64,000 nucleotides of DNA from Peptoniphilus_A sp050943655 (GCF_050943655.1 NZ_JBMNPQ010000001.1:25749-89748); one strand, 5' to 3'. Shown: positions 35,516 through 45,200, numbered from the stretch's first letter. Made by a program: numbers and translations. The notes: generated by a model not told the origin, from the letters alone.

Positions 35516-36712
35516 ATGACAGAAAAAAAAGCTAACTGGTCGGTACTATTAGGTGCTGCATTTTTGATGGCAACATCTGCAATTGGACCAGGATTTATGA
35601 CTCAAACTGCTACTTTTACAACAAGTCTTGGAGCAGACTTTGCAGCAGTAATTCTATTTTCAATTCTTATGTCTTATGTAGCGCAACTTAACGTATGGAG
35701 AGTAATTGCCGTTTCTAAAATGAGAGGGCAAGATATTGCAAATAAAGTTTTACCAGGTCTTGGATATGTAATAGCAATCCTAGTAGCACTTGGCGGTCTT
35801 GCATTTAACATCGGTAACGTTGGTGGAGCAGGACAAGGTCTTAATGTAATTTTTGGCATTGACATTAGAATCGGTGCAGCAATTGGTGGACTAATCGGAA
35901 TCATCATTTTCTCATCTAAATCTGCAAGTACAGCAATGGATAAACTTACACAAGTTTTAGGTGCAGCAATGATTATACTTATAGCTTTTGTAGCTATAAA
36001 AACTAAACCTCCTGTTGGAGAAGCAGTTGCATCAGCTGTAGTTCCAAAGGGCGGATACAACTCAATCATCCCAGCAACTCTTACACTAATCGGTGGTACT
36101 GTTGGTGGATACATTGTATTCTCTGGTGGTCACAGACTTATTGATGCTGGTATCGTTGGTGAAGAACACTTACCAGATGTAAACAGATCAGCTTCTCTTG
36201 GAGTATTAGTAGCATTCATAGTTAGAGTACTTCTATTCCTAGCTATCCTTGGTGTTACAAAAATGGCTAATGCTGATATCGACCCTGATAACATCGCAGC
36301 TTCTTCATTTAAAGCAGCATCTGGTATCGTTGGTTACAAGATATTCGGTATAGTTTTCGCTTCAGCAGCTTTCACATCTGTTGTAGGGGCAGCTTATACT
36401 TCAGTATCTTTCTTAAAGACATTATTTAAACCAGTAGCTGAAAGAGAAAATTTAGTAACAATATTATTTATCGTTGTTTCAACAATAATATTTATATTTA
36501 TCGGTCAACCACAAACTCTACTTGTTGTTGTAGGAACACTTAACGGATTTATCTTGCCGATAACTCTAGCAGTAATTCTTGTAGCATCTAAGAAGAAGAG
36601 CATTGTTGGAGACTATAAACACTCTAATTTACTTTTCGTTCTTGGCTGGATAGTAGTAGCTATTACAGCTTTCATGGGAATTAAGACATTAATAGGAAAC
36701 CTTGGACTATAA
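35516..36712 (+). CDS. NRAMP-like transporter of the pxp operon (YcsG-like)
   Basis: 398 aa, about eleven membrane helices. The first helix motif (ATSAIGPGFMTQTATF) fits the NRAMP/APC-fold family, but the canonical metal-binding DPGN of NRAMP is replaced by GPGF, which suggests a non-metal substrate. It lies between pxpA and pxpB, as ycsG does beside ycsF and kipIA in Bacillus subtilis. Uptake of 5-oxoproline or a related compound is an inference from that context. Confidence 0.8.
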   Translation: MTEKKANWSVLLGAAFLMATSAIGPGFMTQTATFTTSLGADFAAVILFSILMSYVAQLNVWRVIAVSKMRGQDIANKVLPGLGYVIAILVALGGLAFNIGNVGGAGQGLNVIFGIDIRIGAAIGGLIGIIIFSSKSASTAMDKLTQVLGAAMIILIAFVAIKTKPPVGEAVASAVVPKGGYNSIIPATLTLIGGTVGGYIVFSGGHRLIDAGIVGEEHLPDVNRSASLGVLVAFIVRVLLFLAILGVTKMANADIDPDNIAASSFKAASGIVGYKIFGIVFASAAFTSVVGAAYTSVSFLKTLFKPVAERENLVTILFIVVSTIIFIFIGQPQTLLVVVGTLNGFILPITLAVILVASKKKSIVGDYKHSNLLFVLGWIVVAITAFMGIKTLIGNLGL

Positions 36713-36730
36713 AGAGAAAAGGAGAGTTAA

Positions 36731-37477
36731 ATGTATAAAGAAATAAAATTTCTACCAGCAGGCGATAGTGCTCTAGTAATGGAATTTGGAGATACTATCG
36801 AAAAAGAAATTAACGCAAATATTGCAGCAGTGGTAGAAAATTTAAAAAAAGAAAAAGTAGACGGAGTAGTAGACATATTGCCTACTTACAGATCTATTTT
36901 AATCAACTATGACCCTATAAAATTAACTTTTAACGAGCTAGTTGATATATTAAATAACTTAAAAACAGGCGGAGCAGGAAATGTAAGTGAATATGTAAGG
37001 CTTGTAGAAATTCCTACACTTTATGGTGGAGAATATGGCCCTGATATCGCATTTGTTGCAGAGCACGCTAATATGAGTGAAGATGAAGTAATAAAAATTC
37101 ACTCTGGAACAGATTATTTAGTTTACATGATGGGATTCATGCCAGGCTTTACTTACCTTGGAGGACTAGATGAAAGAATAGCAACACCAAGACTAAAGAG
37201 CCCAAGACTTAAAATTGAACCAGGGTCTGTAGGTATTGCATCTAACCAAACAGGTATGTATCCACTAGAATCACCTGGAGGATGGCAATTAATAGGACGA
37301 ACACCTGTAAAACTATTCGACGAAACTGTAAACCCACCAGTATTCATCCAAGCTGGAGACTACATTAGATATGTCCCAATAACTGAAGATGAATATAACA
37401 AAATAAAAAAACAAGTAGACAACAAAGAGTACAAAGTCAAGATCGAGAAGGTTAAAAGGAGTGAGCTAAATGAGTAG
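36731..37477 (+). CDS. pxpB: 5-oxoprolinase subunit B (KipI family)
   Basis: 248 aa. Family pattern: PAGDSALVMEFG near the start, GMMGFMPGFTYLGGL-like stretch (YMMGFMPGFTYLGGLDERI, about 136-154), PRLKIEPGSVGIA and ESPGGWQLIGRTP. Together with PxpC it forms the carboxylase-like half of 5-oxoprolinase. Its Bacillus homologue KipI was first described as an inhibitor of kinase KinA, but with pxpA and pxpC in one operon the metabolic role is the natural reading. Overlaps pxpC by 8 bp. Confidence 0.93.
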   Translation: MYKEIKFLPAGDSALVMEFGDTIEKEINANIAAVVENLKKEKVDGVVDILPTYRSILINYDPIKLTFNELVDILNNLKTGGAGNVSEYVRLVEIPTLYGGEYGPDIAFVAEHANMSEDEVIKIHSGTDYLVYMMGFMPGFTYLGGLDERIATPRLKSPRLKIEPGSVGIASNQTGMYPLESPGGWQLIGRTPVKLFDETVNPPVFIQAGDYIRYVPITEDEYNKIKKQVDNKEYKVKIEKVKRSELNE

Positions 37478-38417
37478 TATTGATGTAATAAATGGTGGAA
37501 TACTGACAACTATTCAAGACAGTGGAAGATATGGCTATCAAGAACTAGGCATTCCTACTTCTGGAGTTATGGACGATTACAACTATAAACTTGCTAACAT
37601 TCTTGTTGGAAATGATTTAAAAGAGGCAGTCCTTGAAACAATTTATTTTGGACCAACTCTTAAATTTAACGAGGACTTAGTTATTGCACTAACAGGTGCA
37701 AACATGAGCCCAAAAATAAATGGAAAAGATGCTCCAATGTTTGAATCAATAGAAGTAAAAGCAGGAGACACTCTACAATTTGGCAAAATGAAAGAAGGCC
37801 TTAGAGGTTACATTGCTTTTGCAGGTTCAATTGATGTTCCCGTAGTAAACGGATCAAAGTCAACTCACATAAAAACAAAAATGGGTGGACTTGACGGAAG
37901 AGCATTAAAACCAAAAGATGAACTTAACATCATAAAACCAAAATCAAAACCAAAGATGAGAAAAATTCCTGCAAAATACTTGCCTAAATTCTCACACTTT
38001 AATATCTTAAGAGTTGTACTTGGACCACAAGACGATTACTTTACAGAAAAGGGAATCCACGATTTATTTAGATCTGGGGGATATCAAGTTACAAAAGAAC
38101 TTGACAGAATGGGAATAAGACTTAAAGGTGAAAAGATTGAACACAAAGAAACTGCAGATATAATATCTGATGGTACAGCATTTGGTTCAATTCAAGTACC
38201 AGCAAACGGACAACCTATTATCCTATGTGCTGACAGACAAACAACTGGTGGATATACAAAAATAGGAACTGTAATAAGCGCCGACTTGCACAAATTAGCA
38301 CACATGAACTTCCTTGACAAAATAGTTTTTGACAGAGTAAGTGTAGAAGAAGCAAATAAAATTGCAAGAGAATATGATGCACAGTTTAAGAAAATTATTG
38401 AGGAGTCAGTAATATGA
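37470..38417 (+). CDS. pxpC: 5-oxoprolinase subunit C (KipA family)
   Basis: 315 aa. Starts with the family sequence INGGILTTIQDSGRYGYQ, then GIPTSGVMDDYNYKLAN, ALTGANM, and GPQDDYFTEKG and QVPANGQPIILCADRQTTGGY near the C-terminus (biotin-dependent-carboxylase-like fold). Partner of PxpB. Eight-base overlap with pxpB and a 4-bp ATGA overlap with the next gene indicate coupled translation. Confidence 0.93.
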   Translation: MSSIDVINGGILTTIQDSGRYGYQELGIPTSGVMDDYNYKLANILVGNDLKEAVLETIYFGPTLKFNEDLVIALTGANMSPKINGKDAPMFESIEVKAGDTLQFGKMKEGLRGYIAFAGSIDVPVVNGSKSTHIKTKMGGLDGRALKPKDELNIIKPKSKPKMRKIPAKYLPKFSHFNILRVVLGPQDDYFTEKGIHDLFRSGGYQVTKELDRMGIRLKGEKIEHKETADIISDGTAFGSIQVPANGQPIILCADRQTTGGYTKIGTVISADLHKLAHMNFLDKIVFDRVSVEEANKIAREYDAQFKKIIEESVI

Positions 38418-39211
38418 AATTAAGTGAACTAGCAAAGATGAGCCCAAAAGAAGTAAGAGAACTTATTAGAAAAGGCGAAGTTAATGCGCCAACTTCTGGC
38501 ATGAGTGAAGGATACTTGCAAGCAAACCTTGCAATACTTCCAAAAAAATATGCCTATGACTTCTTGCTATTTGCACAAAGAAATCCAAAACCATGTCCAA
38601 TACTTGAAGTACTAGATGAAGGATCATCTCTTACAAAAATAATGGCAGATGGCGCGGATATAAAGACAGACGTGCCAAAATATAGAATCTATAAAAATGG
38701 AGAATATGAAAAAGAAGTAACTGATCTTAAAGACGTATGGCAAGATGACTTCGTAACATTTGTAATAGGATGCTCATTCTCCTTTGAAAAAGCAATGCTT
38801 GAAGCAGATGTACCTGTAAGACACATTGAAGACGAACACAATGTTCCAATGTATATTACAAATATAGAATGTGAAAGCGCAGGAGTATTCCACGGAAACA
38901 CTGTAGTATCAATGAGACCTATACCTTATAAAGATGTAGTAAAAGCAACTACAGTAACAGCAAGATTCCCTGCAACACATGGTGCACCAATTCACATTGG
39001 AGACCCATCTGTAATAGGAATTAAAGACATTGACAAACCTGACTTTGGCGAAAGAAGTGAAATAAGAGAGGGCGAAGTGCCAGTATTCTGGGCTTGTGGA
39101 GTAACACCTCAAGCAGTGGCTATGGCATCTAAACCTGACATTATGATAACTCACGCACCAGGACATATGCTTATCTTAGATAAAAAAGACGCATACGTTT
39201 CAGTATTTTAA
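38414..39211 (+). CDS. Putative hydro-lyase, DUF1445/D-glutamate cyclase family (YcsI-like)
   Basis: 265 aa. Recognisable family strings: SGMSEGYLQANLAILP, FLLFAQRNPKPCPILEV, FVIGCSFSFEKAML, NVPMYITNIEC, SMRPIP and APGHMLILDK. One homologue group (DGLUCY) converts D-glutamate to 5-oxo-D-proline, which makes sense in a 5-oxoprolinase operon, though whether this protein makes, removes or racemises the substrate cannot be read here. Last gene of the operon, followed by a strong terminator. Confidence 0.85.
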   Translation: MKLSELAKMSPKEVRELIRKGEVNAPTSGMSEGYLQANLAILPKKYAYDFLLFAQRNPKPCPILEVLDEGSSLTKIMADGADIKTDVPKYRIYKNGEYEKEVTDLKDVWQDDFVTFVIGCSFSFEKAMLEADVPVRHIEDEHNVPMYITNIECESAGVFHGNTVVSMRPIPYKDVVKATTVTARFPATHGAPIHIGDPSVIGIKDIDKPDFGERSEIREGEVPVFWACGVTPQAVAMASKPDIMITHAPGHMLILDKKDAYVSVF

Positions 39212-39233
39212 TTAAATATAATTAGAAAGTAGA

Positions 39234-39272
39234 AAGATTTTGACTGAGCTTAATTGGTCAAAATCTTTTTTT
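39234..39272 (+). terminator. Terminator of the pxp operon
   Basis: AAAGATTTTGAC pairs with GTCAAAATCTTT and is followed by a T-run. Confidence 0.9.
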
Positions 39273-39316
39273 GCTTACATGAATCCATGTAGAGTTGAAA
39301 AAATAAAAAATAGAAC

Positions 39317-39396
39317 AAACGAAAAAAGGTATGATGCGAGACACGTCAGGGGCCGCTCGGCCAAGTGACGTTCCCCTGACATATCCTTTTTTCTAT
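39317..39396 (+). repeat. Type-B hairpin repeat, copy 5 (type 2)
   Basis: Same outer arms as the other copies but with the inner stem GTCAGGGG/CCCCTGAC in place of GAGAC/GTCTC. The GGCCGCTCGGCC tip is kept. It is the complete form of the half seen in chimeric copy 2. Confidence 0.8.
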
Positions 39397-39621
39397 TTTT
39401 AAAGAATTTAAAAAACCTCTCGACCGTCATCCCGAGCTTGCCGAGGGATCTGCACCTTCTGGAGAAATAACCTCATCGTCTTAAAGAAAAAACCTCCCTA
39501 CCGTCATCCCGAGCGAACGTGAAACGCGAGTCGAGGGATCTGCAAAGTTATCAAGCGAGAACTAATCGTCTTGACTAAAAAACCTTATGGAGATCCTTAA
39601 AAGAATAAAAAATAATTAAAC

Positions 39622-39704
39622 AAACGAAAAAAGGTATGATGCGAGACACGCTCGAGGCCGCTCGGCCAAGCTAATGGTCTCTGCATCATATCCTTTTTTC
39701 TATT
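39622..39704 (+). repeat. Type-B hairpin repeat, copy 6 (type 1)
   Basis: Virtually identical to copies 1 and 3 some 38 kb away, in the same orientation. High identity over such distance means recent spread or ongoing homogenisation. Confidence 0.8.
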
Positions 39705-40233
39705 TATGAAGAATTTGGAAAACTTCCCGGTCGTCATCACGAGCGTTCTCTGAGGGATCTGCACCTTACGTAAAAAACCTAATTGTCTTAACGAGAAGTC
39801 TCTCACTCGTCATCTTGAGCGAGAGCTTTGCTCGAGTCGAAAGATCTGCACCTTCTGGAGAAACAACCTCATCGTCTTAAAGAAAAAATCTCCCACCCGT
39901 CATCCCGAGTGAGCGTGAAACGCGAGCCGAGGGATCTGCACCTTACTGAGAAATAACCTAATCATCTTAACGAGAAGTCTCTCACTCGTCATCTTGAGCG
40001 TAAAAAAATTCGTAAGAATTTTTTGAAGTCGAAAGATCTGCAACTTGTGAAGAAACAGCCCCATCGTCTTAAAGAAAAAACCTCCCACCCGTCATCCCGA
40101 GCTTGCCGAGGGATCTGCAAAGTCATCGAGCGAGAATTAATCGTATTAAAGAGACAATTTAAAGGAGAGACTCCAAAACACTTTTCTGTCAAGACGATAA
40201 CACATCGTTCCCTAGTCTCCACAGATCCTTTAT

Positions 40234-40269
40234 AGACCTAACAGAAATCTTTGATTTCGTTGTAGGTCT
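40234..40269. repeat. Nested 36-nt hairpin inside a family-A repeat
   Basis: AGACCTAACAGAAATC-TTT-GATTTCGTTGTAGGTCT, a near-perfect stem. It sits between GATCCTT and CGACT, which are adjacent in other copies, and is identical to 45038-45073. Confidence 0.75.
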
Positions 40270-40982
40270 TATGCTGTAAGTGCGACTCCACTTCAGGCTA
40301 TGCCTTCCGTTCCGCTCAGAATGACGTTGAATGGGATAGTTTTCTATATAAAGCCGATAAATCATAGGCGCAGTAGCGCTCTATTTAAGTCTCAACCTTT
40401 ACACACCAGTCATCCCAAGCGAGCAAAGCGAGTCGAAAGATCTGCACCTTCTGGAGAAACAACCTCATCGTCTTAAAGAAACAACCTCCCGACCGTCATC
40501 CCGAGCTTGCCGAGGGATCTGCAAAGTAATCTAACGAGAACTAATCGTCTTAATGTAAAAGCGTAAAGGAGAAGACCTCAAAAACCCTTTCTCTTCAAAA
40601 CGCCAACACATCACTTCCGCAACCCTATAGCTCCTTAAATTTTAATAGCTTCGTTTTACAATCTCTCTTTCCAATCCTTAGTCCCAACAACATCAAGGTA
40701 ATATTTTCTCAATTAAAAATCCAAATTCCAACAAAATTGTACTTTTAAAGTATAAAATTTCAAAAAATTAATTAAATTTTACAAAAATTATATTAAATCA
40801 AAAAAACCTCAATCTTAAAACAGTGTTAATTAAAGCCTTTGTTTTTATTAAGTGTTGTTAAAGGAATTGTTACAAATTTGTTAAATTATCAAAGAATTGT
40901 TTAAAATTGTATTTTTGCGTTTTGTATGGGGTATAATCTAACCAAGGGAAAATGTTTTATATAATTAAAAAGGAGGTTAATC

Positions 40983-43355
40983 ATGAAACATAAAAGACTC
41001 ATAAGCTTATTGCTTGCAATGATTATGTTATTGGCAGTGCCAATTGGCGTATTTGCAGAAGACGGAACAGGTTCAGAAGCACCTGCAGCTGACACTACGT
41101 TTAAAGTAACGGTTAATGGTGGAACAACTGAAAATAACCCAGCAGCAGAAAATGATACAGTTACAATAAAAGCTAATGCTGCTGAACCAGGTAAAAAATT
41201 TGACAAATGTACTACTCAGTCTGACGAAGTTGTTTTTGCAAATGAAAATGACGAAGAAACAACGTTTAAAATGCCTGCTCATGAAGTGACTGTTACAGCA
41301 ACTTATAAAGATAAAGATTATTCAATTGGCATGACTAAGGGTACGGCAACACCAACTAAAGCAGATGAAGGAGACCAAGTAACCATAGTTGCTAATACCC
41401 CAGAAGCGGGTGAAGAATTTGTTAAGTGGGAGGCAACAGGTATTACAATTGATAATCTAACTGAATCTACATTAACTTTTATAATGCCTGCTAACAATGT
41501 AACTTTTACAGCTACTTATGAGAAAATAACTTATAATGTAAATGTTGAAGGTGAAACAGCAAATCCAAATAAAGGAAAAATGGGAGAAGAAATAACATTA
41601 AAAGCTACAGTTCCAGAAGATAAAGATTTTGTTAAATGGAATGTAACTAGTGATAATGTGGAATTAAGAGATTCCAACAAAGAAGAAACAACATTCACAA
41701 TGCCAGCTGGTGACGTAAATATTACAGCTGTATTTAAAAATAAATCAGAACCAGCACAAAAATATGATATAACAGTAAATAGTGATGGAAATGGTACAGC
41801 AAAAGCAAATCCTGCAACAGCTGCAAAGGATGAAACTGTTACATTAACAGCTGAACCAAATTCTGGTTATAAATTTAAAGAGTGGAAAGTTATTACACCT
41901 ACAAGTTTATCAATTAAGAATGATAAGTTCACAATGCCAGGAGAAGAAGTAGAAGTTAAAGCTATATTTGAAAAGAAATCTACTCCATCTACAAAAGAAC
42001 GTTTATATATCAGAGATGAATATGTAAGTGGAAATTATGTATATGGTTATGTTGAAGATGAAGACGACTACAGAGTAAAAAATGCAACTGTAACTGCATA
42101 CGACAGATATGACGACAAAGAAATTGACAACGATAAAACTGATTCTAATGGTAAGTTTAAGATTTGGATAGGCGACAGATATTATAGGGATTACGACTAT
42201 TATTATGATGGATATTACTTCGACAGAAGCGATGTAAAATATGATAGCAATGACGATCCATATATCAGCACTTCTAATGGTAGAAAATGGTTACCATCTG
42301 ACTGGAGTTCAAAATATTATAGAAGCGGTAGAAGATATTATGATTATGATATTTATCTAATTGCAGAAAAAACTGGATATCATGACTCTAGTAAATATTA
42401 TCTAGATGACAAATATTATGACGATTATTGGCACGACGGAAAATATTACAATGGTAAATATTCTCTAACTCCATCAATCGAATCAGCTTATGCTGGTGAA
42501 AAGAATGTTAAGGGTAGTGCAGGAGACTATGCAGACATTACAGTTTATGACGATGACGGATATAAACTTGGTACTGCAACTGCAGATAGAGATGGAGACT
42601 TCACTGTATATCTAGACAGAGCTTTAAAATATGGTGAAAAGATTAAAGTTGAAGCTAAAGACGGAAGTCGTTATTCTAGCTCTACAACTTACACTGTAAA
42701 ATATAAAGACAGTACAGATGTTACAAGCTTTGTAAGACCTGCTTACATCAAGGGTTATCCAGATGGAACATTTAAACCAGGTGCAACTATTACAAGAGCA
42801 GAAGCTGTTAAGATGTTTGTTGGACTAATCAATAACGGCAAGGACGTTGCTCACAGTTCTAATACAGGATTTAGCGACGCAGATAACATGTGGTATTCAA
42901 GTGTTATTAAATACGCAGTGGATAAAGGTTATATCAAAGGATATGGCGACGGAACATTTAAACCAAATGAAGAAATTACTAGAGCAGAATTTGCTGCAAT
43001 GATTTCTAAATTTGTTGACAAGGGATATCCAGGAAGCACAAACTTTAAGGACATCAAGGGCCACTGGGCATCTGATGCAATAAGTGCTCTTTATGGCAAC
43101 AAGAACATTAAAGGTTATCCAGACGGAACATTTAAACCAAATTCTAAACTAACAAGAGCAGAAGCTGTTACTATTTTAAACTCTGTATTTGGCAGAGACA
43201 CTAGAGTAAATTCTCTATACAACATCAACACTTCTGGACTAAAGACATTTAGTGATGTTTCTAGTGGATACTGGGCATATTATGAAATTCTAGATGCTTC
43301 AAACACTCACTCAACTTCTAAAGTTGGCACAGATGGATTTGAAGTTTGGAAATAA
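40983..43355 (+). CDS. SLH-domain surface protein with bacterial repeat and Tyr-rich regions
   Basis: 790 aa. Signal peptide (1-26, ending VFA). Residues about 30-330 hold four or five copies of a 70-aa repeat of the InlB-B/Flg_new type, each ending near FTMPANNVTFTATYE. Then comes a tyrosine- and aspartate-rich stretch (about 385-500; DYDYYYDGYYFD), a Big-like domain with DGDFTVYLDRALKYGEK, and three SLH motifs (about 590-770; YIKGYPDGTFKPG, YIKGYGDGTFKP, NIKGYPDGTFKP). The SLH part anchors it to pyruvylated wall polymer. Its C-terminal 270 aa closely match the frameshifted protein at 11180, so the two are paralogues. RBS AAGGAGG; ends in a terminator. The ligand or partner is unknown. Confidence 0.93.
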   Translation: MKHKRLISLLLAMIMLLAVPIGVFAEDGTGSEAPAADTTFKVTVNGGTTENNPAAENDTVTIKANAAEPGKKFDKCTTQSDEVVFANENDEETTFKMPAHEVTVTATYKDKDYSIGMTKGTATPTKADEGDQVTIVANTPEAGEEFVKWEATGITIDNLTESTLTFIMPANNVTFTATYEKITYNVNVEGETANPNKGKMGEEITLKATVPEDKDFVKWNVTSDNVELRDSNKEETTFTMPAGDVNITAVFKNKSEPAQKYDITVNSDGNGTAKANPATAAKDETVTLTAEPNSGYKFKEWKVITPTSLSIKNDKFTMPGEEVEVKAIFEKKSTPSTKERLYIRDEYVSGNYVYGYVEDEDDYRVKNATVTAYDRYDDKEIDNDKTDSNGKFKIWIGDRYYRDYDYYYDGYYFDRSDVKYDSNDDPYISTSNGRKWLPSDWSSKYYRSGRRYYDYDIYLIAEKTGYHDSSKYYLDDKYYDDYWHDGKYYNGKYSLTPSIESAYAGEKNVKGSAGDYADITVYDDDGYKLGTATADRDGDFTVYLDRALKYGEKIKVEAKDGSRYSSSTTYTVKYKDSTDVTSFVRPAYIKGYPDGTFKPGATITRAEAVKMFVGLINNGKDVAHSSNTGFSDADNMWYSSVIKYAVDKGYIKGYGDGTFKPNEEITRAEFAAMISKFVDKGYPGSTNFKDIKGHWASDAISALYGNKNIKGYPDGTFKPNSKLTRAEAVTILNSVFGRDTRVNSLYNINTSGLKTFSDVSSGYWAYYEILDASNTHSTSKVGTDGFEVWK

Positions 43356-43368
43356 TTAAAAAAAATAA

Positions 43369-43399
43369 CAAGGGGTCTTGATGGCCCTTTGTTTTTTTA
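43369..43399 (+). terminator. Terminator after the intact SLH gene
   Basis: ACAAGGG pairs with CCCTTTGT and is followed by seven T. Confidence 0.85.
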
Positions 43400-43486
43400 T
43401 TGCAATAAAGGGTATATAAATTAAAAGAAATATTTTAAAATTATTTTAGGATAATTATGGAATATAGAAGGAAAGGAGATTTATTT

Positions 43487-43921
43487 ATGAAAATATTAGT
43501 TCCTATTGATGGCTCTAAGAGTTCAGCTAAATGTATTGAAGTTGCAAGAGGTATGGGAGAAAAGTTAGAGGCAGATTTGATTATACTTACTGTCACTCCT
43601 GAAACATCAGTCTTTGAACAATATCCTGCAAACTTTGCATACACTTTGGAAGTTGAAAAGGCAAATGTGGAAAGAGCTGAGTCAATTTTAAAGGATGCTG
43701 AAAATGAATTGTCAGATTATCCATATGGAGTGGAGACATATTACACAACAGGAAGTCCAAGTGAACAAATTTGTACTTTCTCTGAAGACAAAGACGTAGA
43801 CCTTATTGTTATGGGTAACCGTGGACTAGGAGCATTTTCTAGAACTCTCCTTGGATCTGTTTCAAACAAGGTATTAAACCACTCAAGAAAATCTGTATTA
43901 GTTGTTAAGGCTGATATTTAA
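43487..43921 (+). CDS. Universal stress protein, UspA family
   Basis: 144 aa from the ATG at 43487, preceded by AAAGGAGAT; an in-frame ATG at 43457 lacks a site. One Usp domain: MKILVPIDGSKSS at the start and the ATP-binding pattern G-x2-G-x9-G-S near the end (GNRGLGAFSRTLLGSVS), so it probably binds ATP. Family members rise in starvation and stress; the exact role is unknown. Single gene between two terminators. Confidence 0.92.
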   Translation: MKILVPIDGSKSSAKCIEVARGMGEKLEADLIILTVTPETSVFEQYPANFAYTLEVEKANVERAESILKDAENELSDYPYGVETYYTTGSPSEQICTFSEDKDVDLIVMGNRGLGAFSRTLLGSVSNKVLNHSRKSVLVVKADI

Positions 43922-43947
43922 AATTATTAAAATTAATAGATTGGGAT

Positions 43948-43970
43948 GAAGAGGCTTCGGCCTCTTTTTT
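43948..43970 (+). terminator. Terminator of the universal stress gene
   Basis: GAGGC-TTCG-GCCTC followed by six T, a stable UUCG-type tetraloop. Confidence 0.92.
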
Positions 43971-43974
43971 CTTT

Positions 43975-45200
43975 GCTTTGGGTAGCGTATACTTCGTTAT
44001 TCTGAGCGAGAGCTTCGCTCGAGTCGCTGTGTACCCTGAAGGGTGAAAGAGTCTGCACTTTTAGGGGAAACAACATAAGCGTCTTAATGAAAAAGCCTGC
44101 CCCTCATCATCTTGAGCGAAAGAAAATTCACAAGAATTTTCTGAAGCCGAAAGATCTGCAAAGCGGTCTAGCGAGAATTATTTGTCTGAAAAAAATGACG
44201 TATAGGAGAATTACTCCAATGCACAACTTGGTCAAAACGACAACACATCGCTTTCTCTACCCTACAGATCCTTCGACTCACTTCGTTCGCTCAGGATGAC
44301 GCCCTCACACTCCGTCATTCTGAGCGAGAGCTTTGCTCGAGTCGAAGAATCTGCACCTTTTAGAAGAGACAGCCTAAGCGTCTTAACAAGAAAACCTCAC
44401 TGAGAAAACTCCAAAACTCGTTCGTATTAAGACGACCGCACATCGCCACATCTACTCTACAGATACTTCGACGCGGAAAATAAATTTTCCTTGCTCAGAA
44501 TGACGTATGAAGAGGTGTCTTCCATATAACGTGTACAAATCATAGGCACAGTAGTGACCTATTTGAGCCTCGACCTCTACACTCCGTCATCTTGAGCGAA
44601 AGAAAATTCACAAGAATTTTCTGAAGTCGAAAGATCTGCACCTTTAAGGGAAACAGTCTAAGCGTCTTAATAAAAAAGCGTGAGGGAGGATTACTCCAAG
44701 ACATTTTTGCAATAAGACGAAAACACATCACAAGAATACTCTACAGATCCTTCGACGCGGAAAATAAATTTTCCTTGCTCAGGATGACGTATGAAGAGGT
44801 GTCTTCCATATAACGTGTACAAATCATAGGCACAGTAGCGAACTATTTGAGCCTCAACTTCTACACTCCGTCATCTTGAGCGGAAAAAATCCGTAAGGAT
44901 TTTTGGAGTCGAAAGATCTGCACTTTTAGGGAAAACAACATAAGCGTCTTAATAAAAAAGCGTGAGGGGGGATTACTCTAATACACTTTTAAAATAAGAC
45001 GAAAACACATCGCAAGAATACTCTACAGATCCTTTATAGACCTAACAGAAATCTTTGATTTCGTTGTAGGTCTTATGCTGTAAGTGCGACTGCGCCTCAT
45101 GCTTCGCATTCGTCTCCACTCAGGATGACGACCCCACACTCGTCATCTTGATTAGATAACTTTAAGGGGCATTACTCCAAAATTCTTTTTCAATAAGACA
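43975..45200. repeat. Repeat region 4: family-A elements only
   Basis: No type-B hairpins. Family-A copies run in both orientations: GTCATCTTGAGCG... starts near 44103, 44315, 44584 and 44872, and reverse ends (GGATGACG or GAATGACG) near 44294, 44498, 44782 and 45121. Slot variants include GAAAATTCACAAGAATTTTC (44115, 44596) and AAAAATCCGTAAGGATTTTT (about 44885). A block containing CATATAACGTGTACAAATCA and its flanks recurs at 44523 and 44806. From 45200 to 45440 the DNA is A/T-rich with nothing recognisable. Confidence 0.85.
45038..45073. repeat. Nested 36-nt hairpin inside a family-A repeat, second copy
   Basis: Same sequence as 40234-40269, again set between GATCCTT and CGACT. Confidence 0.75.

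Larger units (their letters stand above)
39280..40640. repeat. Repeat region 3
   Basis: Two type-B hairpins (39317-39396 and 39622-39704, about 305 bp apart) alternate with family-A half elements in head-to-tail order. A 36-nt nested hairpin interrupts one copy near 40234. Family-A slot variants here include CGAGAGCTTTGCTCG and a long A/T hairpin near 39997. No coding frame is credible. From 40640 to 40982 the sequence is A/T-rich leader of the next gene, with TATAAT at 40932-40937. Confidence 0.85.
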
